This document shows, piece by piece, positions 9,627-21,154 of a DNA stretch of 64,000 nucleotides. The notes under the pieces are model-generated. The model searched no databases, was not told the DNA's origin, and saw only the letters and a list, made by a program, of their open reading frames with translations. The stretch is from assembly GCA_947311845.1 (NCBI GenBank), contig CAMZMU010000111.1, forward strand, positions 25,209,023 through 25,273,022, given 5' to 3'. A program made the translations under genes and the position numbers. How positions within the stretch are numbered: the first letter of the stretch is position 1; every line of letters begins with the position of its first letter. Source of the DNA: Poa pratensis. Lineage: Eukaryota > Streptophyta > Magnoliopsida > Poales > Poaceae.

Positions 9627-12467
9627 TATTTGCTTCTTGATGCTCTTTTATATTCAACTCTTATACATATGAGAGCATCATCATCAAAATTATCATGCCT
9701 AGCTAAAAGGCTTTAAAGAAAAGCGCTTGTGGGAGACAACCCATTATTTTATTTCTGCAATTTTTGTTTTATTTTTGAGTCAAGGTAATGCCTACTACTG
9801 TAGCAATACCTTTGTATCTTTAGTTTCTTGCATTGTTGTGCCAAGTAAAGTCTTTGATAGAAAGTTGATACTAGATTTGGATTTCTGCGCAGAAACAGAT
9901 TTTTAGCTGTCACGAATTTGAGCTTTTCTCTCTGCAGAAAAATCGAAAAATTCTGAAAAAAATTCATGAGTAATCCTCAGATATGTACGCAACTTTCATG
10001 CAACTGGAGCTTTTCCATCTGAGCATGTTAAGTGCCTCGAAAAAATTCGTCTTTACGGACTGTTCTGTTTTTGACAGATTCTGCCTTTTATTTCGCATTG
10101 CCTCTTTTACTGTGTTTGAGTGGATTTCTTTGCTCTATTAAATTTCAGTAGCCTTGGGTAATGTCCAGAAGTGTTGGGAATGATCGTGTCCTTGCTGAAC
10201 ATGTGAATTTTTGATTATGCACTAACCCTCTAATGAGATTGTTTTGAGTTTGGTGTGAAGGAAGTTTTCAAGGATCAAGAGAGGAGGATGATACAATATG
10301 ATTAAGAAGAGTGAAAAGCCTAAGCTTGGGGATGCCCCCGTTGGTCATCCCCGCATATTTCAAGAAGACTCAAGCGTCTAAGCTTGGGGATGCCCAAGGC
10401 ATCCCCTTCTTCATCAACAACTTATCAGGTCACCTCTAGTGAAACTATATTCCGTCACATCTTATGTGCTTTGCTTGGAGCGTCCGTGTGCTTTTATTTT
10501 CGTTTTGTTATTTTAGTTTTCTGAATAAATCGGATCCTAGCATGCTTGTGTGGGAGAGAGACACGCTCCGCTTTTTCATTTGAACACTTGTGTTCTTCGT
10601 TTATCTTTAATGTTCATGGCGAAAGTTGAAAGCCTCAGCATTTATTGTTTATGTTTATGGCGAAAGCTGAAAGCCTCAGCATTGATTGTTATTTGGTTGG
10701 AAACAGAAAATGCTGCGTGTGGTAGTGGTATAGTAATAACTTGCATAGTCTTGTAGATCATTGAACTTTGATGACTTGATTCTTTGCAAATGTTTTGAGG
10801 TATTTAGATGGTAAAGCTTGCTGGTTAATTAAGTTAAAATTATGATTGGATAGTTGTCTTTAAGCTTGTACCGTACTACAAACTCTATTTAAATTGTTGA
10901 AGGTGTAGTTGGACTTGATAGCTTTCCATGTCTAAAAGTGATTCGTAATAACTAAGTTGTGCTGAAGGTCGAGGGATCTAGCGGGGTACTTGTGCCATCG
11001 TGAACGGCCCTCCTTGGAGTGAATTTTAATCATGCTCTTAATGTTGAACCTGCTAGTTGTTTGCAATAAACTTGTGAGTTCTTTTTGACTAATGTTAAGC
11101 TACGGTTTTTGGCACTTCCACCATCCATATTTGCTAGCCTCTTCGGTGCTGTGCATTGCCTTCTGCTCACATTGAGAGTTGTGCATACTTCGCCAGTACA
11201 TCCAAACCCGTGGGAGGACTTTCTCTTGTTCTCCTACACATAAGCCCATCCATCTTCCTCAAAACAGCCACTATACCTACCTACCACAGCATTTCCATAG
11301 CTGTTCCGAGATATATTGCCATGCAACTTCCATTTTACATTACATGACTTGTTGTCATTCATTATTTATATATTGCTTTGCATGATTCTATACAGCTGAT
11401 GTGTGGTTTACCCATGTTACGCTAGATCATTGCATATCCTGCTACACTGGCAGAGGCATACAGTTTACATCATGTTTTAGTTCGTTGTGAGTTATTTGTA
11501 ACAAAAAGTGTGTTGTCATATTAGAGTGTTGCCCCTAAAAGTGAAAAGAGCCATGGAGGCCATCGAAAAGAGAAACAGAAAAAGAAAAAAAATAGAAAAA
11601 AGAGAAAAAGAAAAAAAAAATAAAGAAAAAGGGGGCAGCATTACTATCCTTTATCCACACTTGTGCTCATGTTATAGCACCTGCAGTATTCATAGTCATC
11701 ATTTGTGCTCATGTTTAGCACCTATACTCCATGTGAGAGAGTTTTCATGTTTTACTAGTATAACTATGTGGGGAATTTACATTATAGAACTTGGGTTGTA
11801 TATTCCAATGATGAGCTTCCTCAAAAGTGCTCTAGGTCTTCGTGAGCAACCAAGTTGGATGCACCCCCACTAGTTCCATTGGAGAGCTTTCATACACATA
11901 TAGCTCTATGTGCATCCGTTGCATGGCAATCACTACTCCTTACATGGCTTCGATTATAAGACTTCCTCTTGTCTAATGATCACTTATAGCTTTGTGAGAC
12001 TTTCTTCCTTTGGCCTTCCAAACCCCCATTAATGTTCTCTTAGCCATAACATCCTGGTGTCAATACCAAATGCTTACGCTCACCGGTTGAGTAGACTTCG
12101 AAACAGTTGATTCATGATGTTCATGTTTATTTTTACTTGGCTGAATCCTTCTATGTTGTGAAAGATTACTTGATGCTTGGAATTGAAGGATAGAACTCCT
12201 ACATTGGATACTAAACACATCTTTAATGAACCTTGTACGGTTTCATGTCTTTAAAGCAATCATTCATGAAAACTTTTAGCTTGTTTAACTAACTTGTTTT
12301 GGTGTCTTTTATATCATTATAAACTTTTGCTTTGAATGATTTGATCTTAGCTCATATGCTTTACAATAGTATTGATCAAGATTATGATGGTAGCATGTCA
12401 CTTCAGAAATTATTCTTTTTATCGTTTACCTACTCGAGGGCGAGTAGGAACTAAGCTTGGGGATGCT
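9627..12467 (+). other. Element B 3' noncoding region
   Basis: There is no credible ORF in 2.84 kb. It contains the motif GGGAGACAACCCATTATTTT soon after the stop (also seen in A, C and D), paired stem-loops at 10328-10406, and an A-rich purine run at 11566-11635. Around 10615-10685 there is a tandem duplication of about 43 bases (repeat of ATGGCGAAAG and CTCAGCATT) that is single in element C. Confidence 0.75.
10328..10406 (+). other. Paired stem-loops next to polypurine-like motifs (element B)
   Basis: GGGGATG (10328-10334) pairs with CATCCCC (10346-10352). GGGGATGCC (10386-10394) pairs perfectly with GGCATCCCC (10398-10406) across a 3-base loop. Both are preceded by AAGCTT, as in the polypurine-like tract before the 3' LTR. 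The arrangement recurs in C and D, with the second hairpin also in A. Confidence 0.7.
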
Positions 12468-14059
12468 TGATACGTCTCCAACGTATCTATAATTTCTTAT
12501 GTTCCATGCTAGTTTTATGTCAATACCTACATGTTTTATTCACACTTTATAATGTTTTTATGCATTTTCTGGGACTAACCTATTAACAAGATGCCACAGT
12601 GCCAGTTCCCTGTTTTCTGCTGTTTTTGTTTCCAGAAAAGTACTTCTGCAAATATTCTCGGAATTGGACGAAACGAAAGCCCAAGGCCTTATTTTTTCCG
12701 GAGTGTTCCAGAAGACCGAAGAGGAGTCGACGAAGGCCAGCAGGGGGCCCACACCATAGGCCGGCGCGGGGCCCCCCTCTGCCGCGCCGCCATATGGTGT
12801 GGGGGCCCTGCAGCCCCCCCGACGCTGCCCCTTCGCCTATATATTGCCCCGACGCGAAAACTCTAAAACAACAAGTCATATTCCAGAAAGGGTTCCGCAG
12901 CGCCGCCGCCATCGACGACAAGTTTCGGGGGACAGAAGTCTCTGTTCCGGCATGCTGCCGGGACGGGGAAGTGCCCCCGGAGCCATCTCCATCGACTCCA
13001 TCGCCATCTTCATCGCCGCTGCTGACTCCCATGATGAGGAGGGAGTAGTTCTCCCCCGAGGCTGAGGGCTCTACCGGTAGCTATGTGGTTCATCTCTCTC
13101 TCCCATGGTGTGATCTTTATGTGATCGTGTGTATTGCTAGTATCGCTGAATACATTAATAATGTTTATGCTACTCAAGTGATTTTGTCTAGTTTCTGGAG
13201 TCATTGTGACAACACGGTATCAAGGTGACAGTGTGGGTACTTGTGTGACTCTATGAATAATTTAGATATCTATCATGGCTTGTTCTTGGGAACTGTGGTG
13301 TTTGTTTACTCAGACTTTGAGGTGTGCTTTTGCAGCCCTACGCATAGTACTCTTGCTTCATCAAGAAGGAGAATAATCCCGAGCAGTATTTACTTGTGTT
13401 CAGTTGTGCTAATCTAGTTGAATATGTAGATGTTACTCTTTATCTATTATGCACTCTATAGGTTACTTTAATATGAACTCCGGTACTCTCCACGGTGTAA
13501 AGGTGACAGTGTGTGCACCGTGTGTGATTCCTTTATGACGTTGTGGCGCTTGTTTACTCCGGCTTGAGGTGTGCTTTTGTAGCCCTACACAATGAATGGT
13601 GTTTGTTATCCAACAAGAGAGTGTTTAAGAGTAGCTTTTATTTATTCAGTTATGAGATCATTGTTGAGAGTGTCCACTAGTGAAAGTATGATCCCTAGGC
13701 CTTGTTTCTAAGCATTGAAACACCGTTTACAACAAGTTCTGCTACATGTTTGCTTGCTGCCATTTTTATTTCAGATTGCAATTACTACTTATAATCATCC
13801 ATATTACTTGTATTTCACTATCTCTTCGCCGAACTAGTGCACCTATACATCTGACAAGTGTATTAGGTGTGTTGGGGACACAAGAGACTTCTTGTATCTT
13901 AATTGCAGGGTTGCTTGAGAGGGATATCTTTGACCTCTACCTCCCTGAGTTCGATAAACCTTGGGTGATTCACTTAAGGGAAACTTGCTGCTGTTCTACA
14001 AACCTCTGCACTTGGAGGCCCAACACTGTCTACAAGAATAGAAGCGTGAGTAGACATCA
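12468..14059 (+). repeat. Element B 3' LTR (1592 bp)
   Basis: It begins TGATACGTCTCC and ends AGACATCA. A TATA-like TATATAT lies at 12838-12844 after a GC-rich tract. The LTR contains two diverged versions of a segment ending GAGGTGTGCTTTTG(C/T)AGCCCTAC (near 13320 and 13565), so it carries an internal duplication absent from element D. It is the same length as both LTRs of C. The next five bases are ATACC. Confidence 0.93.
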
Positions 14060-14399
14060 ATACCCCACTTTGGAGTTTCTAAAAATTGTAAAATAAATCA
14101 TGGACATAGAATATGTTGTGTCTTGTGCACCCATAAATTTTCATCAAAACATATGATCATATGTGACCTCTGCAAAAAAGACAAATATAATGTGAGTAGC
14201 ACATGATACTATTCATTTCGATTTTTCTCTTTTTTTGCACACGTCACATATGTCCATGCGTTTTTGGATGAAACTTTGTGGGTGCTTAAGACACAACATA
14301 ATCCATGTCCATGATTTATTTCGCAATTTTTGAAAACGTCGAAGTGGGACATCCGATAATAAGGTGCGGGTGCAACTAGTTGCAAAATATTCGTGCACC
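14060..14399 (+). mobile_element. Fold-back miniature element, left end cut by element B
   Basis: Bases 14064 to about 14160 are an imperfect inverted repeat of about 14240-14348. For example, AAATAAATCATGGACAT on the left matches ATGTCCATGATTTATTT on the right. The two arms meet near 14205, so nearly the whole stretch could fold on itself. The right flank to about 14397 has no partner because B cut off the left end; the remainder should lie left of B, outside the window. The family is not identified. Confidence 0.7.
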
Positions 14400-15559
14400 G
14401 GCCACCGGGGGTGGCGCTCCTGACAATCTGTAATGCTTATGCACTCGGGCCATAGAAGGATTGAGCTAAATGTTTTGTTGAATCATCAACCGATGGAGCT
14501 CAGTATCTGTTGACACAGCCCGAACCAAAGGAACAGACGACCTGAACATGCGCTGGGCTCACCGTCGCCGCTTGTCTGATTCATCGTCGATGTAGGATCC
14601 GGGATTGGCGGCGCGATCGGTCTACAGAGGTGTTTCCCGCGCGACGGCGCGAGGCGTCCACAATTTGCGCGCGCGCGATCGCCGATGGGTCCGGGAGGTG
14701 GGCGCCGCGCGCACCGCGGAGCTTGGCTGTGTGGCTCGGGGCGGGACACGATCGAGATGACGCGCATCCATCTTTTTGACTTGTTTGCGATCGAGCTGGT
14801 TGCCTGGTTACCTAGGAGCAGCGTACGTACGCACGCCCTTGGACTTTGGAGCAGAGCAAACACGTCAGCCGTTGACACCGGCTCCGGCCGTCCGTGGATG
14901 TCACGCGCAAGCACCTTATACTCCCACGTACACAACGGAAAAAAAGTCAACTACACACCATGAGTGGAGTGCCGGCCATGCATGCATGCATGCACGCACG
15001 AGCTAGCTCACAAACACGATGCGGTATATTGTCGCCGCGATCGGTAGGGAGCCACGAGGGAGAGGCGTCGTCGAGACTAGAGCGAGTGGATGCGAGCGAT
15101 GGACTTAACGGTGGGGGTGGGAGCGGCGGGGGCGGAGGATGAGTTCGGGGCAGGGCAGAACGGTGAGGCGTCGCGGTAGCGCGTCGGCCACGGGCGAGGT
15201 GGACGGTGGTTTAGCCAGTGGTGGCTACGGATGAGGCGTTTTCTTCCTCTCCGACAAGCTCATCGTTTTCTGTGTCCGAACAGTACGAGCGCTCGCACGT
15301 GCGAAGAACAGCATCCCTCGATATACCGGCATTTCCATCGGCTCGCCGATACCGCCAAAAACCCGGTCGATCGACAAAATTAACCGGCCGGGTGGGTACA
15401 TACGATCTCTCCTCGAGTCATCCACCACCCAGAGCCCCAGACCATGGACGCGTACGTAAACGCGTGGGGCCACCGGAGCTTTACGGCTACGTAAGTGGTA
15501 CTCTACCGCTACCATGCATTCTCATCAACACACGAAAAAGCGTAACAAGAGTACTACGC
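14400..15559. other. Low-copy GC-richer stretch, no supported gene
   Basis: I see only short frames of 60-154 codons on both strands, none with a recognisable domain. A run of TGCATGCATGCATG lies near 14979-14993. Confidence 0.5.
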
Positions 15560-16045
15560 AACAAGATCAATGCAGATTTTCAATGCGCGACATGCATGTA
15601 ATCCTGCAGTGCCCTAATAATTAATCAAAAAGCGCACCTAAAAGCGTAACCGTCTTAACATACCCTGTCTCCCTCCTCTATGAGTGCCCACAAGAACACT
15701 AGCTACCGGAGTGGAGTACTTACCACTCCAGCTACCTGGTATAGGGCCGGCCGGCCGGCCGCTTAATCACTACGGAGTACGCTTGTCCTTCGCGGTAATC
15801 ATCGCAGACATACTCCATATAGATTTGACTCCGTTGATCCATTTGCTTAGCTCTCTAGCGCCGTCGTTCAGATCGATTAATACACTAGTAATTAAAAGTG
15901 ATGTAACTCGTGTCCCTACCGCGTGTTCTCTGATCTAGTTAGTGCTCACAAATCGATCTCGATCAGATGCAAAAGTAGCCAATGGCCGGCCGGCGTGCGT
16001 GAACTAAATGGCCCAGTAAGATAATTAATGTGCGCAGTAAGTTGT
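15560..16045 (+). repeat. Block Q, copy 1 (paralogue of 46755-47135)
   Basis: This noncoding block matches 46755-47135 with gaps. Shared landmarks include AAAGCGTAACCG, GATTTGACTCC, TTGATCCATTTGCTTAGCTCT and the sequence near AGCCAATGGC. It contains a GGCCGGCCGGCCGGCCGC run near 15744. Together with block R (35090-35500) it is one half of a duplicated region now split by transposon insertions. Confidence 0.75.
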
Positions 16046-16048
16046 TTA

Positions 16049-16200
16049 GAACAACTCTAACAGCTGCCCCAAATTAGGCCTGGTGCCCTAAAAACGGTTT
16101 TATAGGGCACGAAGGGGTAAAAATCAGTCTCCAACAGCTGCCCTATGTGGTGCCCTATTATAGGGCAGCCCTATATTTTGATCATCTCTGCCCCATATTT
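16049..16200 (+). repeat. Left terminal inverted repeat and subterminal motifs
   Basis: The first 21 bases pair with the right end with about two mismatches. AACAGCTGCCC recurs at 16059-16069 and 16133-16143, and stretches of TAGGGCA also recur. The TTA duplication is at 16046-16048. Confidence 0.75.
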
Positions 16201-16477
16201 GGGGCACGAGAGGCCGCGCGCGCCCCTTGCCCTATATTTTCCATTTCTGCGCGCGTGAGGCCAACTGCCGTTTCCTTTCCCCTCCACCCGCCGCCCCCGC
16301 GCGTGGTTCACCCGCCGCCACCGCAATTCGCCCACCCCGCCGCCGCTCCGCCCCCGATTCGCCCGCCACCATCGCTCCCTCACCCCCGCCGACCCTCCCC
16401 ACCCGTCGCCGCCGCCGATTTGGCCAAGATTCGGCCGCTTCCGAGCTCGATTTGGCCGCCCGCCGCCGCGCCATGAT

Positions 16478-16722
16478 ATGGCCACGCCGCAACTCCGGGG
16501 GCGCGGATCCGGCGGCTACGGTGGCTATGGCCGCGGTGGCTCCCGCGGCAGCTCCGGTGGCTCCCGTGGCTACGGTGACTCGCCGTTGTGGCCGCGCCGC
16601 GACAGGAGGGGCCCCGCGCCGCCGCCGGTGCGTAGCTCCACGGGCTTCCGCGGCGTGCGGCTCCGTGACTCCGGCCTCTACGCGGCAGATATCACCATAG
16701 ACCACACGCGGATGTGGCTCGG
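16478..16722 (+). pseudogene. AP2/ERF-like domain gene, 5' part
   Basis: From the ATG at 16478 the frame gives a Gly/Arg-rich N-terminus of about 50 residues, then the first half of an AP2 DNA-binding domain: FRGVRLRDSGLYAADI, ending MWLG at the insertion point. AP2 domains bind GC-rich DNA with a three-strand sheet; FRGVR and WLG are hallmark residues. Element C enters inside the domain, in the Gly codon of WLG, so the frame is lost. The second half resumes at 33636 in the same frame. The complete gene would have had about 227 codons, which is short for an ERF factor. The gene lies inside a transposon, so it may be a captured copy rather than a resident gene. Confidence 0.75.
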
Positions 16723-18314
16723 TGATACGTCTCCAACGTATCTATAATTTCTTATGTTCCATGCTAGTTTTATGTCAATACCTACATGTTTTATTCACAC
16801 TTTATAATGTTTTTATGCATTTTCTGGGACTAACCTATTAACAAGATGCCACAGTGCCAGTTCCCTGTTTTCTGCTGTTTTTGTTTCCAGAAAAGTACTT
16901 CTGCAAATATTCTCGGAATTGGACGAAACGAAAGCCCAAGGCCTTATTTTTTCCGGAGTGTTCCAGAAGACCGAAGAGGAGTCGACGAAGGCCAGCAGGG
17001 GGCCCACACCATAGGCCGGCGCGGGGCCCCCCTCTGCCGCGCCGCCATATGGTGTGGGGGCCCTGCAGCCCCCCGACGCTGCCCCTTCGCCTATATATTG
17101 CCCCCGACGCGAAAACTCTAGAGGAACAAGTCATATTCCAGAAAGGGTTCCGCAGCGCCGCCGCCATCGACGACAAGTTTCGGGGGACAGAAGTCTCTGT
17201 TCCGGCACGCTGCCGGGACGGGGAAGTGCCCCCGGAGCCATCTCCATCGACTCCATCGCCATCTTCATCGCCGCTGCTGACTCCCATGATGAGGAGGGAG
17301 TAGTTCTCCCCCGAGGCTGAGGGCTCTACCGGTAGCTATGTGGTTCATCTCTCTCTCCCATGGTGTGATCTTTATGTGATCGTGTGTATTGCTAGTATCG
17401 CTGAATACATTAATAATGTTTATGCTACTCAAGTGATTTTGTCTAGTTTCTGGAGTCATTGTGACAACACAGTATCAAGGTGACAGTGTGGGTACTTGTG
17501 TGACTCTATGAATAATTTAGATATCTATCATGGCTTGTTCTTGGGAACTGTGGTGTTTGTTTACTCAGACTTTGAGGTGTGCTTTTGCAGCCCTACGCAT
17601 AGTACTCTTGCTTCATCAAGAAGGAGAATAATCCCGAGCAGTATTTACTTGTGTTCAGTTGTGCTAATCTAGTTGAATATGTAGATGTTACTCTTTATCT
17701 ATTATGCACTCTATAGGTTACTTTAATATGAACTCCGGTACTCTCCACGGTGTAAAGGTGACAGTGTGTGCACCGTGTGTGATTCCTTTATGACGTTGTG
17801 GCGCTTGTTTACTCCGGCTTGAGGTGTGCTTTTGTAGCCCTACACAATGAATGGTGTTTGTTATCCAACAAGAGAGTGTTTAAGAGTAGCTTTTATTTAT
17901 TCAGTTATGAGATCATTGTTGAGAGTGTCCACTAGTGAAAGTATGATCCCTAGGCCTTGTTTCTAAGCATTGAAACACCGTTTACAACAAGTTCTGCTAC
18001 ATGTTTGCTTGCTGCCATTTTTATTTCAGATTGCAATTACTACTTATAATCATCCATATTACTTGTATTTCACTATCTCTTCGCCGAACTAGTGCACCTA
18101 TACATCTGACAAGTGTATTAGGTGTGTTGGGGACACAAGAGACTTCTTGTATCTTAATTGCAGGGTTGCTTGAGAGGGATATCTTTGACCTCTACCTCCC
18201 TGAGTTCGATAAACCTTGGGTGATTCACTTAAGGGAAACTTGCTGCTGTTCTACAAACCTCTGCACTTGGAGGCCCAACACTGTCTACAAGAATAGAAGC
18301 GTGAGTAGACATCA
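16723..18314 (+). repeat. Element C 5' LTR (1592 bp)
   Basis: It begins TGATACGTCTCC and ends AGACATCA, with a TATA-like TATATAT at 17092-17098. It shares with its own 3' LTR small variants that differ from the B LTR, for example CTCTAGAGGAACAAG near 17115 and ACACAGTATC near 17466. Confidence 0.95.
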
Positions 18315-18324
18315 AGCTATTTTC

Positions 18325-18342
18325 TGGCGCCGTTGCCGGGGA
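18325..18342 (+). other. Element C primer binding site (tRNA-Asp type)
   Basis: TGGCGCCGTTGCCGGGGA lies 10 bases after the LTR end, exactly as in element B. Confidence 0.88.
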
Positions 18343-18424
18343 GGTAAGTGTTGGAAGGTATCTCCTTTAGATTCTGCAATTATTTCTTTTTGTCTCTTGT
18401 TTTTATTTTCACTAGTTAGGCTTA

Positions 18425-21154
18425 ATGGAAAACAACAAAAAAATTAGAGATCTTTATGAACTTTATATTGAATTAGGACATGATGCTTTTGAAGAGAAAA
18501 TTAAAAAACCTATGGAGGCTTGTTTGCATAATAGTGGTAGTACTGTTATTAGTATGAATTCTTTGGACACCATTATTGTTAATGCTATGGAAAAGCCCAA
18601 GCTTGGGGAAGCTAGTTTATATAAAAATAATCTCTTTTGCTCCTCAGCTTTGGATGAAATATTTTGCCTTGATAATGTTTTGTCTCCAATATGTGATAAT
18701 TCTAATGATGCTTGTGATATTTTAAATCCACCTACTGAAAGTATTGCTTTTGAAATACCTATGGAAATAGTTGAAATGGTTATAGATGAACCTTATGTAG
18801 GAGATGGAACAGTCCATCCAAGTGACCACTTGTTGAAACTTAAAGGATTTTGTGAGTTGTTTAAGCTTGCAGGTTTATCAAGAGAAAATGCCATGAAGAA
18901 ATTATTTCCATTGTCACTTAAGGACAAAGCAAGGGAGTGGTATGAGCTATTGGATGATCCTCATCATTCGGAGTGGAAGGAACTTGAATATCTCTTTTAC
19001 TCTAAATTTTATCCTCCTTATGAATTGCATTTAGATAGGAATTACATTTATAATTTTTATCCTCATGATGGAGAAAGCATTGCTCGAGCTTGGGGAAGGC
19101 TGAAAACATTAATACTCAAATGTCCTAACCATGAGCTTCCTGAGAAAATAATTGTTAATAATTTTTATGCAAGGCTTTCAGGACATTGTAAGGATTATCT
19201 AGATGCCTGTTCAGAGGGCTCTTTCACAAGTAAGAAGGTTCAAGCTAGATGGGATCTTCTTGAAAGAATTCAAAACAATGCTGAAGATTGGGAGAATGAC
19301 AAAGGTAAAGAATCAGGTATAAACTATGAATATGATTGCATTAAGTCTTTCGTTGAAACTGCTGGTTTTCAAGAGCTTTGTGCTAAATATGGTCTTGATT
19401 CTCATATTATTGTTGATTGTTTTAGAACCTTTGCTTCTCATATTAATGTTCCAAAAGAAAATTGGGACGTGTATCATGAACCTTTCAAAGACACTTGCAT
19501 GGAAAATGAAATTGTTGTTAATGATTGCAATAAACAAGCTCAAACTTCTGAAAATACTATTTCTTATAAGCATGTTAATTTTTGTGGAATGCATAGACCT
19601 TGTGAAAAGAATCAAATCGAAGATGAATATTGTATCCATCATAGGAATGAAAAAACTAGAACATGGAACAGAGCTCTTGATGATCTTGGTGAAAAAGTTT
19701 GTGCCCTTTATCCTTTTATTTGTGAACTTTGCCATGAAGTGGGTCATTTCAATTTTCAATGTTCTGGTCATGATGATAGTATTTCGAATTTAATGAGTAC
19801 TTCAAGTTTGTATTGTGATAACATGATCACTCCTAATCAGCATGATGAACTTACATTATTCTTGGGGTGTGAAGAGTTATCAAGAAAAACTTCTTTGTTA
19901 GATATGAGTACTCTTGATATGAATAGCGTGTTGCATGGATGTCATCTCTATTGTGTTAATAATTGCCATGCCAACACCTACATACAAAATATTATAAAGG
20001 ATGGGACTTTTCCAAAATATGTCAGGACTAATATGTGTTTTGTTCTTATTAATGAAAGAGAGGAATCCTCCCAAGTTTCTTCTGTTGTTTCTAACAATAA
20101 ACCAGGTTATGTGGAGAAGCTTCCTTTCAAACCTCTCCCTCCTATAGATAAAATGAAGACAGGAAAGAAGAAGAAGAAGAGGAGTAAAAGGAGAGAGGAA
20201 ACGGTATCTTCCCCTAAACATGTTGCTCATATTATAATTGATTCTTATAATTCTGAATTCGATGATTCTGAACTCGATGATGAACCTATACCTGTTACTT
20301 ATATTAGTGATCATGATTGGGAAAAGCACACTTCTTTTGATATTGAAAATCTTTGGGGTACCAATTCTGAAAATGATGATGTTAATAATTGCCATACTAT
20401 TAGTACTATCCATGCTTCTTCCAATGATGATATGAAAAGCTCTAAGCTTGGGGATGAGGTGTTTGAAAATCCTTTTGCTACTGATGATTATATGTTTGAT
20501 ACATCTCCTTCTAGTAAAAATGATGATATGTTTACAGATGAGCACACTTTGGAAGACAACTATTTTATTGCTTATGATGACACTATGCCTCCAATCTTTG
20601 ATAATTATTATAAAGAATACTATGACATAGGTTATAATTACAATCATCCTCATGAAACTTGTCATAATTATGGAAGGATTACCCAAAACCATCTCTCTAA
20701 TATACAGCTTGTCTATAATGTTCAAGTTCGTTATGATGATTGTGATATTTTCAGTCCATCTACTTTTGAGGATAAAATTCATTATGATTATTCCATGCCT
20801 CCAATTTATGATGATTACAATGATGGATGTGATACTTTTACTCCCACTGCTACTAATAAAACTGTTTATGATTATGTGGAGAGAAATGATATTTTTATGC
20901 ATGGTGATCATGATAAGAATGCTTTATGTGATAGTTATATTGTTGAGTTTATCAATGATGCCACTGAAAATTATTATGAGAGAGGGAGACATGGTTTCAT
21001 ATATCTCAATAATATTAAGTCTCCTCTCTTTATGTCGAAAGTTTTGAAGTTGCACTTGTTTTGCCTTCCTATGCTAGTCACTTTGTGCTTCATTGATTTA
21101 TTTTCTTACAAGATTCCTTTGCATAGGAAGTGGGTTAGACTTAAATGTGTTTGA
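18425..21154 (+). CDS. Element C gag-like protein, 909 aa, identical to that of element B
   Basis: The translation matches the element B protein over all 909 residues. That includes the capsid-like region (about 120-295), the CCHC zinc knuckle (433-446), the basic patch (580-591), the Asp/Tyr-rich region and the hydrophobic C-terminal segment (about 872-896). The frame is intact, so this copy could still supply gag protein. It ends before any protease or polymerase. Identity over 2.7 kb means B and C share a very recent source or that one is the source of the other. Both copies keep the same 83-base spacing from the primer site to the start codon. Confidence 0.85.
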   Translation: MENNKKIRDLYELYIELGHDAFEEKIKKPMEACLHNSGSTVISMNSLDTIIVNAMEKPKLGEASLYKNNLFCSSALDEIFCLDNVLSPICDNSNDACDILNPPTESIAFEIPMEIVEMVIDEPYVGDGTVHPSDHLLKLKGFCELFKLAGLSRENAMKKLFPLSLKDKAREWYELLDDPHHSEWKELEYLFYSKFYPPYELHLDRNYIYNFYPHDGESIARAWGRLKTLILKCPNHELPEKIIVNNFYARLSGHCKDYLDACSEGSFTSKKVQARWDLLERIQNNAEDWENDKGKESGINYEYDCIKSFVETAGFQELCAKYGLDSHIIVDCFRTFASHINVPKENWDVYHEPFKDTCMENEIVVNDCNKQAQTSENTISYKHVNFCGMHRPCEKNQIEDEYCIHHRNEKTRTWNRALDDLGEKVCALYPFICELCHEVGHFNFQCSGHDDSISNLMSTSSLYCDNMITPNQHDELTLFLGCEELSRKTSLLDMSTLDMNSVLHGCHLYCVNNCHANTYIQNIIKDGTFPKYVRTNMCFVLINEREESSQVSSVVSNNKPGYVEKLPFKPLPPIDKMKTGKKKKKRSKRREETVSSPKHVAHIIIDSYNSEFDDSELDDEPIPVTYISDHDWEKHTSFDIENLWGTNSENDDVNNCHTISTIHASSNDDMKSSKLGDEVFENPFATDDYMFDTSPSSKNDDMFTDEHTLEDNYFIAYDDTMPPIFDNYYKEYYDIGYNYNHPHETCHNYGRITQNHLSNIQLVYNVQVRYDDCDIFSPSTFEDKIHYDYSMPPIYDDYNDGCDTFTPTATNKTVYDYVERNDIFMHGDHDKNALCDSYIVEFINDATENYYERGRHGFIYLNNIKSPLFMSKVLKLHLFCLPMLVTLCFIDLFSYKIPLHRKWVRLKCV

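Larger units (their letters stand above)
6063..14059 (+). mobile_element. Element B: non-autonomous Athila/Sabrina-like LTR retrotransposon
   Basis: The order is a 5' LTR remnant (6063-6786), primer site, 909-codon ORF, 2.8 kb of noncoding DNA, the polypurine-like tract AAGCTTGGGGATGC and a 1592-bp 3' LTR (12468-14059). The 5' LTR begins in mid-sequence because element A is inserted there; its missing left part should lie left of the window. The visible 5' LTR matches 13338-14059. The element has no protease, reverse transcriptase or integrase. Confidence 0.92.

Noticed and set aside
12583..13048. 149-codon frames on both strands in the B LTR (also in C)
   Set aside because: They lie in the GC-rich part of the LTR, overlap each other and repeat wherever the LTR is present. 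They are chance frames.
14979..14993. TGCATGCATGCATG run as a regulatory array
   Set aside because: It is a simple repeat, and no gene is near it.
14486..15601. Several frames of 80-154 codons in the low-copy region
   Set aside because: GC-rich DNA keeps frames open by chance. They overlap on both strands and no domain is visible.
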